Positions 18,708 to 25,951 of a stretch of 36,387 nt of DNA are shown here, in pieces. Source of the stretch: Erysipelotrichaceae bacterium (GTDB taxonomy: Bacteria; Bacillota_I; Bacilli_A; RFN20; CAG-826); contig DURD01000026.1 of assembly GCA_012837435.1 (NCBI GenBank), positions 1 to 36,387 of the forward strand. The letters are read 5' to 3'. The position numbers and the translations under genes were made by a program. Numbering within the stretch: the first letter of the stretch is position 1; every line of letters starts with the position of its first letter. A model generated the notes under the pieces. It was not told where the DNA came from. It saw only the letters and a list, made by a program, of their open reading frames with translations, and made no database searches.

Positions 18708-19598
18708 ATGGATAATAAATTGCGTTTTCCTTTAATTTTAGATGGTTTTTGGCTCAAAATATTAGCTCTTTTAACCATGACTATCGATCACATAGGTTAT
18801 TTGTTACCTCCTTCCATGGTCAGTGTAGTTTTTCGTTATATCGGTCGCCTAGCCCTACCTTTGTTTTGTTTAATGATCGCGGAAGGGGCTGTTCACACTA
18901 AAAGTATGGGAAAATACCTCTTTAGATTAGGTTTAATGGCTAGCTTTATTTCAATCGTAATAATTTGCTCTGAATACATTCCCTTTTTCAAAAATCAAGG
19001 TTTTAGCATGAGAGATGAAGGCATAATATTTCTTGACCTACTTTTAGGAGCGCTAGCGATATATCTTTTAAGACAAAAAAATTGGTATATAAAATTATTA
19101 GCAACTCTTCCGATTCTTTATGGTATCGCTTCATTTACGGCTGATTGTTTAGAAAGTTGTGGTTGTTACGGAAAAATATTGTGGTTACCATTTTTTATGA
19201 GAACGCAGTATGGCTTTTTTGCAATTCTACTAAGTGTAGGTTTTTATCTAGCACGGGTTTTGACTGATTTTTTTATTCGTTATCAAAGCAACCTTTCAGG
19301 AATCGATTTAAGTCTGTATGACAATTCATATTTTAAAAGAAATGTTTTAAACGCTTTTTCACTAATGATTTTATTTATGGTATCCACTATTCTTTATTTC
19401 GTGGGTTACTTATTACCAGATGAATTTGTATCTTGGGATTTAAGCATGCAATTTTGTGCGGTTTTTTCTGGTGCGTTTATTTTGCTTTACAATGGAAGAC
19501 GTGGATATAATAAAGCATGGTTTCAGTATGGATCGTACTTATACTATCCCTTGCACCTGGCCATACTCTACATCATATTTTCGATTATAGGAGGATAA
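18708..19598 (+). CDS. TraX-family membrane protein (putative acyltransferase)
   Basis: 'LDGFWLKILALLTMTIDHIGYLL', 'FRYIGRLALPLFCLMIAEGAVHTKSMGKYLFRLGLMA', C-terminal 'YYPLHLAILYII'. Confidence 0.85.
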   Translation: MDNKLRFPLILDGFWLKILALLTMTIDHIGYLLPPSMVSVVFRYIGRLALPLFCLMIAEGAVHTKSMGKYLFRLGLMASFISIVIICSEYIPFFKNQGFSMRDEGIIFLDLLLGALAIYLLRQKNWYIKLLATLPILYGIASFTADCLESCGCYGKILWLPFFMRTQYGFFAILLSVGFYLARVLTDFFIRYQSNLSGIDLSLYDNSYFKRNVLNAFSLMILFMVSTILYFVGYLLPDEFVSWDLSMQFCAVFSGAFILLYNGRRGYNKAWFQYGSYLYYPLHLAILYIIFSIIGG

Positions 19599-19601
19599 AA
19601 A

Positions 19602-19907
19602 ATGTTAAAACATATTGACAACAAAGATGAATTTGCAAATGCCATTAAAGAAGGAACTGTCTTAGTAGACTTCTTCGCCTCGTGGTGCGGACCATGTAGA
19701 ATGATTGCCCCTGTTTTAGAACAACTAGCGGAAGAGAACAAAGATTTACTAATTATCAAAGTCGATGTTGATAAAGCAACGGCTTTGGCTTCTCAATATC
19801 AAATTCAAGCCATTCCCACTTTAATGCTCTTTAAAGATGGTAAGCATATGGGCACAAAAATGGGCTATCTCAATAAAAATCAGCTGGTAAAGTTTGTTAA
19901 TCAATAA
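19602..19907 (+). CDS. trxA: Thioredoxin
   Basis: 'LVDFFASWCGPCRMIAPVLEQLAEE', 'YQIQAIPTLMLFKDG'. Confidence 0.95.
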   Translation: MLKHIDNKDEFANAIKEGTVLVDFFASWCGPCRMIAPVLEQLAEENKDLLIIKVDVDKATALASQYQIQAIPTLMLFKDGKHMGTKMGYLNKNQLVKFVNQ

Positions 19908-19911
19908 TTAT

Positions 19912-19940
19912 TGGATTTATGCGAAGTAGTAAGTTATAAT
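19912..19940 (+). promoter_or_regulatory. Candidate promoter of tRNA-Gly
   Basis: TTGGAT-like -35, ~18-bp spacer, TATAAT just upstream of the tRNA. Confidence 0.5.
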
Positions 19941-19952
19941 CTATTTCGCGAC

Positions 19953-20026
19953 GCAAGTGTAGTTCAATGGTAGAACATCAGCCTTCCAAGCTGATTACGC
20001 GGGTTCGATTCCCGTCACTTGCTCCA
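19953..20026 (+). tRNA. tRNA-Gly (anticodon TCC), CCA encoded
   Basis: Acceptor GCAAGTG (19953-19959)/CACTTGC (20016-20022); anticodon stem TCAGC-CTTCCAA-GCTGA; T-arm GGGTTCGATTCCC; terminal CCA 20024-20026. Confidence 0.96.
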
Positions 20027-20275
20027 TTAAATATGAAATTGCTCCCTAAATTTGAGCCAAAAAATTGGTATGAAGGAAGGGAGTTTTATTATGAAAACAA
20101 CGCTGAAAGAAAAACTTAAGTATGTTCGTCTTCACCTCTGTTTTTGAAATCGAAGGGCTCTAATGCCGTTTTTTAGCTTCTGCTACTGACATCATCAAAA
20201 GTTACCGATGGCAAAACAAATACCTAAATAACATTTTTGGTATTAAAATAATTGTTGGGATAGAAGTTTATCTAA

Positions 20276-20947
20276 ATGAAAATTGTAGTTAAAGCGCTGG
20301 TGAAATTCCTAATGGGCCTCGTAATTGTTGGAGCCCTACTCTTTCTTTCCGCGGGCACTTTTAACTATATGAATGGATGGTTATTCATCGGGCTTTTGTT
20401 TATTCCGATGTTTATTCTAGGAATTTTTCTCCTTATCAAAAATCCCGCTCTTCTTGAAAAAAGACTAAACGCCAAAGAAGAACAAAAAACTCAAAAAGTT
20501 GTAGTGGCTATTTCGGGACTTTTGTTCATTATAGAATTCATCATCGCTGGCCTCGATTTTAGATTTAAATGGTCGTACTCGTATGTACCATTATGGGTAG
20601 TAATTATCGCCTCCGTCGTATTTTTAATTACCTATGCCCTCTATGTTGAAGTTATGCGAGAAAACGTTTATCTATCAAGAAAAGTAGAAGTTCAAGAAAA
20701 TCAAAAAGTAATTGACACTGGACTTTATGGTATCGTTCGTCATCCTATGTATGCAGTCACTCTCTGGATGTTTTTTATGATTCCTATAATTCTTGGTTCC
20801 TGGTGGGCACTCATTAGCTTTTCACCCTATATTGTCTTATTAATAATTAGGATAATAAACGAAGAAAAAATTCTTGAAAAAGATCTGGATGGATATATTG
20901 AATATAAAAAACGAGTGAAATATAAAATAATTCCCTTTATTTGGTAA
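20276..20947 (+). CDS. Isoprenylcysteine carboxyl methyltransferase-like membrane methyltransferase
   Basis: TM-rich; C-terminal 'VIDTGLYGIVRHPMYAVTLWMFFMIPIILGSWWAL...RIINEEKILEKDLDGYIEYKKRVKYKIIPFIW' is ICMT/PEMT-like. Confidence 0.88.
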   Translation: MKIVVKALVKFLMGLVIVGALLFLSAGTFNYMNGWLFIGLLFIPMFILGIFLLIKNPALLEKRLNAKEEQKTQKVVVAISGLLFIIEFIIAGLDFRFKWSYSYVPLWVVIIASVVFLITYALYVEVMRENVYLSRKVEVQENQKVIDTGLYGIVRHPMYAVTLWMFFMIPIILGSWWALISFSPYIVLLIIRIINEEKILEKDLDGYIEYKKRVKYKIIPFIW

Positions 20948-21095
20948 TAGCAAAACACAAATTAAAAAAATACTTTTAGTTTCACTAGAAGAATTAAAGC
21001 GTTTTCGGTTAAATAAAACGCTTTTTAAAAATTTAAAAAGAAATAATTTAGCAATAGTTTAATTTATTAAAACATTAAAAATATGAATTGTTATT

Positions 21096-21147
21096 GACAT
21101 ATGTCAGAAAATAAGCGAACATTAAGTGAACGGACATATGTCAGAAA
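21096..21147. promoter_or_regulatory. Pair of identical palindromic boxes GACATATGTC(AGAAA), candidate operator of the ORP-like cluster
   Basis: Copy 1 21096-21110 and copy 2 21133-21147, both GACATATGTCAGAAA; the 10-bp core is perfectly self-complementary; start-to-start spacing 37 bp; immediately upstream of the DUF134 SD. Confidence 0.7.
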
Positions 21148-21167
21148 CTATTAAGGAGGTGAACAAT

Positions 21168-21605
21168 ATGCCAAGACCAAGAAAATGGAGAAATATTTGT
21201 CGTCTTCCTCGTTGCGATCGCTTTGGTCCTCATGGTTTTCCAGTGGATGATAACAACGCGGTTATCATGACTGTTGATGAATATGAAGCCATTAGATTAA
21301 TCGATCTAGAACGATTAACTCAAGAAGAATGCGCTAAGCAAATGAATGTCTCTCGCACGACAGTTCAAGGAATTTACGACGATGCTAGAAAAAAACTCGC
21401 CGATTCTCTAGTCAATGGAAAAATGCTTTTAATAAGAGGAGGCAAATATAGGCTTCGGGGCGATGATAGCAACCTTAATTGTGGAAGAGGATTCCGCAAG
21501 CACAAAAGATGTGTCGGAGGTTTTTCTTCAAAATTTAATGAGAAAAATTATTTGAATGATGATAGAAAGGAGATTTCAGATGATAATAGCCATACCGATA
21601 AATGA
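21168..21605 (+). CDS. DUF134 family DNA-binding protein (sigma-70 region 4-like HTH)
   Basis: 'MPRPRKWRNICRLPRCDRFGP...MTVDEYEAIRLIDLERLTQEECAKQMNVSRTTVQGIYDDARKKLADSLVNGK'. ATG 21168 with SD AAGGAGGTG preferred over the ORF-track GTG at 21126, which lies across the palindromes. Confidence 0.93.
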   Translation: MPRPRKWRNICRLPRCDRFGPHGFPVDDNNAVIMTVDEYEAIRLIDLERLTQEECAKQMNVSRTTVQGIYDDARKKLADSLVNGKMLLIRGGKYRLRGDDSNLNCGRGFRKHKRCVGGFSSKFNEKNYLNDDRKEISDDNSHTDK

Positions 21606-21945
21606 GAAAAATTTAGAAGCGACTGTGTGTCAGTCCTTTGGTAGAGCTCCGTATTTTCTTTTTTACAACACTGAAACAAAAGAGTGTCGCTACCTAAATA
21701 ATAGCGCCGCTACTTCTCAAGGCGGAGCGGGGATTAAAGCTGCCCAAATGATTGCCGATAATGGCGCCACTGTACTATTAACACCGCGCTGTGGTGAAAA
21801 TGCTGGGGAAGTATTAAGTAGGTCAAAAATAACAATCTATAAATCTATACCTGGTACCGTGCAACAAAATATCGATGCATTTTCAACTAATGAGCTTATT
21901 ACACTCGATGATTTTCACCCAGGGTTTCATCGTCGTGGAAGATAA
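21580..21945 (+). CDS. NifX/NifB-type dinitrogenase iron-molybdenum cofactor-binding family protein (first copy)
   Basis: 'MIIAIPINEKNLEATVCQSFGRAPYFLFYNTETKE...QGGAGIKAAQMIADNGATVLLTPRCGENAGEVL'; SD GAAAGGAG before ATG 21580. Confidence 0.9.
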   Translation: MIIAIPINEKNLEATVCQSFGRAPYFLFYNTETKECRYLNNSAATSQGGAGIKAAQMIADNGATVLLTPRCGENAGEVLSRSKITIYKSIPGTVQQNIDAFSTNELITLDDFHPGFHRRGR

Positions 21946-22792
21946 AAATCTAAAGATTGCTATCCTAAGTGGAAAAGGCGGTACCGGAAAAACCTTGGTC
22001 GCCGTTAATTTAGCTTCCGTTAGTGATAGATCAATGTATGTCGACTGCGATGTTGAAGAGCCGAATGGGCATTTGTTTTTTAAGCCACAAAATATCGAAA
22101 AAGAACTGGTCCATGTAAAAATACCAGTCATTGATAAAGACTTATGCAGTGGCTGTAGAAAATGCGTTGATTTTTGTAAATTTAACGCTCTTGCCTTTAT
22201 AGAAGACAAACCATACATTTTTGAAAATATCTGTCATTCGTGTGGTGGCTGTACTTTGGTTTGTCCAGAGAAAGCCATTAAAGAAAAAGATGTAAGTATT
22301 GGAGAAGTTCGAAGAGGTATTTCTGAAAATGTCAGTGTTCATTCGGGAATTATGAACACTGGAATTGCTTCTGGAGTTCCAATAATTAAAAGATTGCTCG
22401 AGAAGAAGAATGTCGATAAAGGAATTCCAGTCTTTATAGACTGTCCTCCTGGAAATTCTTGCATTGTCATGGAAAGCATACAAGATGCAGATTATTGCAT
22501 ACTCGTTGCGGAACCAACAATTTTTGGTGCTCATAATCTGGCATTAGTTTACGACTTAGTAAAACTTTTTAAAAAACCCCATGGTGTTGTTTTAAACAAG
22601 AATCTAAAAGGAGATAATCCGATAGAAAAGTTTTGTTTAGAAAAAAATATTCCTATCTTGATTGATATACCTTTTGACCAAGAACTTGGTGAACTTAATT
22701 CGAACGCTAAAATCGCCGTTAGAGAAAATAGTAAGTATAAAAAAATGTTTGCGGCATTGCTTGAACGTTTAATGAAGGAGGTGCAAACATGA
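21935..22792 (+). CDS. MinD/ParA-type P-loop ATPase with inserted two-[4Fe-4S] ferredoxin domain (ORP-cluster type)
   Basis: 'IAILSGKGGTGKTLVAVNLA', 'CSGCRKCVDFCKFNAL', 'CHSCGGCTLVCPEKAI', 'DCPPGNSC'. Likely GTG start at 21935, overlapping the previous gene. Confidence 0.93.
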   Translation: MEDKNLKIAILSGKGGTGKTLVAVNLASVSDRSMYVDCDVEEPNGHLFFKPQNIEKELVHVKIPVIDKDLCSGCRKCVDFCKFNALAFIEDKPYIFENICHSCGGCTLVCPEKAIKEKDVSIGEVRRGISENVSVHSGIMNTGIASGVPIIKRLLEKKNVDKGIPVFIDCPPGNSCIVMESIQDADYCILVAEPTIFGAHNLALVYDLVKLFKKPHGVVLNKNLKGDNPIEKFCLEKNIPILIDIPFDQELGELNSNAKIAVRENSKYKKMFAALLERLMKEVQT

Positions 22793-23700
22793 AACAGCTA
22801 TTAATCCTAAGCGGTAAAGGCGGTACCGGAAAAACCACTGTCGCTAGTGCTTTTATAAAATTATTAAAGGCGAAGACTTACGCTGATTGCGATGTTGATG
22901 CCCCTAATCTCCATTTAGTTATGGCTCAAAAAAGCGAACCTAAAAAAACAGATTATTATGGAATGCCAGTCGCTGTAATTAACAAAGACAAATGCATTAG
23001 ATGTGGGTTATGTAAAGAAAGTTGTCGATTCGAGGCCATCAGTCTAGAAGACGATTTCAAAATTAATCCTTTTGCTTGTGAAGGATGTGGAGTTTGTGAA
23101 TTGGTTTGTCCCGTAAATGCTGTAAACTTAAAACCTGCTATTTCAGGACAGTTAACTCTTTACGCTGATGACGAAAATACTTTTTCAACGGCCCAGTTAA
23201 AAATGGGAGTGGGTGCTTCTGGTTTGCTCGTAACTGAAGTAAAAAAACAGATGAAAACGGCAGCGAACCCAAGAACTAAGATTGCTATCATCGATGGATC
23301 TCCAGGAATAGGTTGTCCTGTCATCGCGTCTTTAAGTGGCGTTGATATGGTTCTGATTGTTGCCGAACCTTCTGTTTCGGGAATTAGCGATATGGAACGA
23401 ATTATAAAAACCGCCAGAACCTTTGAAACGCAAATTGCTGTTTGTGTAAATAAATACGATAGCAATATTTTACACACTCAAAAAATAGAAAACTTTTGTA
23501 AGGAAGAAGGAATAGTTTTTACAGGAAAAATACCTTTCGATGAAAACGCTGTTAAAGCAATTAACAATGGGCAAACTGTAGTTGATATCGATTGTCCCTC
23601 GGGATTAGCTATAAGAAAAGTATTCAAAGAAACAATGTTGCTTCTTCAAGAAAATAATCAAAAATCATTTAAAAATGTAAATATGGAGGAAAAAATATGA
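22789..23700 (+). CDS. MinD/ParA-type P-loop ATPase with inserted two-[4Fe-4S] ferredoxin domain (second copy)
   Basis: 'LLILSGKGGTGKTTVASAF', 'CIRCGLCKESCRFEAI', 'CEGCGVCELVCPVNAV', 'DGSPGIGCPVIASLSG'; ATGA overlaps with both neighbours. Confidence 0.94.
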   Translation: MKQLLILSGKGGTGKTTVASAFIKLLKAKTYADCDVDAPNLHLVMAQKSEPKKTDYYGMPVAVINKDKCIRCGLCKESCRFEAISLEDDFKINPFACEGCGVCELVCPVNAVNLKPAISGQLTLYADDENTFSTAQLKMGVGASGLLVTEVKKQMKTAANPRTKIAIIDGSPGIGCPVIASLSGVDMVLIVAEPSVSGISDMERIIKTARTFETQIAVCVNKYDSNILHTQKIENFCKEEGIVFTGKIPFDENAVKAINNGQTVVDIDCPSGLAIRKVFKETMLLLQENNQKSFKNVNMEEKI

Positions 23701-24050
23701 AAATAGCCATTGCTTGTGAAGGAAAAAATATTACCGAACATTTTGGTCACTGCTCAAACTTTTTAATTTTTGATGTTGAAGACCAGGAAATTAAAAATGA
23801 AATATCTCTACCAAATCCTGGTCATAAACCTGGTTTTTTACCAAATTTCCTAGCTGATAAAGGTGTCAATGTCATCATCAGCGGAGGAATGGGAGGAGGT
23901 GCGGTCAGCATCTTCAACGAAAGAAATGTTGAAGTTATCTTAGGGGCGTCAGGTGACGCTAAAAATGCCGTTAAAGATTATATTGACGGCAAATTAAAAT
24001 CGACAGGTTCTGTTTGTCATCAGCATCATCATGATGAATGTAATAAATAA
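23697..24050 (+). CDS. NifX/NifB-type iron-molybdenum cofactor-binding family protein (second copy) with Cys/His tail
   Basis: 'MKIAIACEGKNITEHFGHCSNFLIFDVED...GVNVIISGGMGGGAVSIFNERNVEVILGASGDAKNAVKDYIDGKL', C-terminal 'CHQHHHDEC'. Confidence 0.93.
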   Translation: MKIAIACEGKNITEHFGHCSNFLIFDVEDQEIKNEISLPNPGHKPGFLPNFLADKGVNVIISGGMGGGAVSIFNERNVEVILGASGDAKNAVKDYIDGKLKSTGSVCHQHHHDECNK

Positions 24051-24056
24051 CAAAAA

Positions 24057-24082
24057 CACCGCAAGGTTCAACACTTGCGGTG
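24057..24082 (-). terminator. Intrinsic terminator hairpin for the minus-strand zinc-ribbon gene
   Basis: Perfect 9-bp stem CACCGCAAG / CTTGCGGTG; reading on the minus strand it is followed by TTTTTG. The plus strand lacks a U-tract. Confidence 0.8.
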
Positions 24083-24097
24083 ACAATGGAATCAAAT

Positions 24098-24412
24098 TTA
24101 TTTATCAGAATTCCCTTTGTTTTGCTTCATTTTTTTAAAGCATTCGTTACAGTAAACAGGACGGTCGTCGTGGGGTTCGAAGGGAACCTCGCAACTGCAT
24201 CCACATGAAGCACAAACTGCAGGATACATATGGCGGTGACCGTCTTTATCGTTTCCGTTAGCGTTGTGGCTAGCTTTTCTAGCATCGCGACATGCTTTGC
24301 AGCGTTGTGGCTCGTTTGTAAAGCCTTTTTCTGCGAAGAATTCCTGCTCTCTAGCAGTGAAAGTGAAGCTTTGTCCGCAATCTTTGCAGACGATTGTTTT
24401 GTCTTTGTACAT
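24098..24412 (-). CDS. Zinc-ribbon protein (zf-trcl-like)
   Basis: 'MYKDKTIVCKDCGQSFTFTAREQEFFAEKGFTNEPQRCKACRDARK', then 'CASCGCSCEVPFEPHDDRPVYCNECF'. Confidence 0.88.
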   Translation of the reverse strand: MYKDKTIVCKDCGQSFTFTAREQEFFAEKGFTNEPQRCKACRDARKASHNANGNDKDGHRHMYPAVCASCGCSCEVPFEPHDDRPVYCNECFKKMKQNKGNSDK

Positions 24413-24578
24413 GACTTACCTCAGAAAAATTATTGTTAGAATAATAACATCCAACAAGACTTAATTTAACTCTACGAATCAAACAAAGTCAACAAGTATT
24501 TATTGCTATTTGAAATATTTAATCTATTTTAGATTTTCATATCGCAAATTAACTAAATATTGTATAAAAATAAAATTA

Positions 24579-25298
24579 TTAATCCAATTTTTCTATCTCT
24601 TCTTCTTTTTTTGCTTTTTTTCTATTTTCATTGATTTTCCAAACAATATAGGTTAAAACCGCGAATAGAACCCAAGCTAGTGAAACGACAATCCAGCCCC
24701 ACCAGTAACGACTTAGTAAGCCGTATCCATATACACTGAAAGCGGTATCAATACCACGAGTGATAAGAGAAGCGAACATAATAAACCAAGAATTCATTTT
24801 GGCGGTACCACTTAAGATTGTGACAATATCATCCGGTAAAGGTAGTAGCATTCCCAAAGGATAAAATATCCAACCGCGGTTGAGCCAGGCGATGATTTTT
24901 TTGGTTTGTTCCTCATCATCGTTGAGTAACCATTTTAAAATTTTCTCTCCCCCTAATCTACCAATCCAATACAAAATAACTGTCGAAACCCAAATAGAAA
25001 TCCAAGAAGTAATCCATACTTTCCATAGTTGATCGTTGAATACAATAGCGACAGGCACAGTGACAATTTGATTAGAAATGGGGATAAAAATTACTTGGAT
25101 AACCTGCAATATAGCAATAATAATCCAAAACCATACACTATCTCCTAAGCGATCTTTTAAAGCTTGAAAGTCTTCGACAGTCGTAAAACCACATAGTCTA
25201 AGAATTAAATAAGTAATTAATGTGATAACTACTGCAACGGCGATAATGATTAATCCTTTGATAATAGTGAGACGATATTTTTTTAGAAAATTCTTCAT
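24579..25298 (-). CDS. TVP38/TMEM64 (VTT/DedA-like) family membrane protein
   Basis: Multi-TM, 'GRLGGEKILKWLL', 'LLPLPDDIVTILSGTAKM' VTT-type motif. Confidence 0.85.
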   Translation of the reverse strand: MKNFLKKYRLTIIKGLIIIAVAVVITLITYLILRLCGFTTVEDFQALKDRLGDSVWFWIIIAILQVIQVIFIPISNQIVTVPVAIVFNDQLWKVWITSWISIWVSTVILYWIGRLGGEKILKWLLNDDEEQTKKIIAWLNRGWIFYPLGMLLPLPDDIVTILSGTAKMNSWFIMFASLITRGIDTAFSVYGYGLLSRYWWGWIVVSLAWVLFAVLTYIVWKINENRKKAKKEEEIEKLD

Positions 25299-25345
25299 GC
25301 GTTAATTATATATTTTTTAATAAAAATCTACTAGAATATGAGAGT

Positions 25346-25951
25346 ATGAATTTTGAAATTGTTCTAGCCACGAATAATAAACATAAGTTACAGGAAGTAA
25401 GAGAAATATTGTCTCCGCATAAAATCATTGTTTATGGTTTGAGCGATTTAAATGTAAAAATCAAGGATGTGGAAGAAAATAATTCTACATATGTAGAAAA
25501 TGCTTTAGCAAAAGCCAAAGCTATCCAAAAAATAACTAACATGCCTATCATCGCTGACGATTCTGGTTTGGAAATAAGTTCTTTAAATCATGAACCCGGT
25601 GTTTATAGTGCCCGTTATGCTTCTTCTTTGGGGGGACATGACCAAGCGATAAAAGAAATTTTAAAACGCTTAGAAAACACTAAAAATCGTTCCGCGCGTT
25701 TTGTGTGTCAAATTGTTTTGCTAAACACCGAAGATAAACCTTTAATATTTGAAGGAATCGCGAAAGGTTATATTGCTGAGAAAATAATGGGTGAAAATGG
25801 TTTTGGTTATGACCCTATCTTTATCGAAGAAGAAACAAATCAATGTTTTGGTCTAATGGACAAAAAAGAAAAAAATGCGGTGAGTCACCGCGCTAGAGCA
25901 CTTAAAAAATTGATAACTTATTTGAGAATAAACGGATTTATACCACTATAA
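25346..25951 (+). CDS. rdgB: XTP/dITP diphosphatase (RdgB/HAM1 family)
   Basis: 'LATNNKHKLQEVREIL', 'IIADDSGLEISSLNHEPGVYSARYA', 'FGYDPIFI', 'SHRARALKKL'. Confidence 0.95.
   Translation: MNFEIVLATNNKHKLQEVREILSPHKIIVYGLSDLNVKIKDVEENNSTYVENALAKAKAIQKITNMPIIADDSGLEISSLNHEPGVYSARYASSLGGHDQAIKEILKRLENTKNRSARFVCQIVLLNTEDKPLIFEGIAKGYIAEKIMGENGFGYDPIFIEEETNQCFGLMDKKEKNAVSHRARALKKLITYLRINGFIPL

Noticed and set aside
22142-22534. 130-aa and 111-aa minus-strand ORFs opposite the first MinD ATPase, and 23160-23477 opposite the second
   Set aside because: Antisense shadows of clearly conserved genes.
21935-23700. Plasmid or chromosome partition (ParA/ParB) or a Min division system
   Set aside because: Both ATPases contain inserted ferredoxin domains, and there is no ParB, parS-like array, MinC or MinE nearby.
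21580-24050. Nitrogenase / FeMo-co biosynthesis cluster
   Set aside because: NifX-family domains are present but there is no nifH, D, K, E, N or radical-SAM NifB; the MinD-ferredoxin ATPases point to the ORP-type context instead.
24057-24082. Bidirectional terminator of the ORP cluster
   Set aside because: The hairpin is perfect, but a U-tract follows only on the minus strand (TTTTTG); the plus strand continues ACAATGG, so it is a canonical terminator only for the minus-strand gene.
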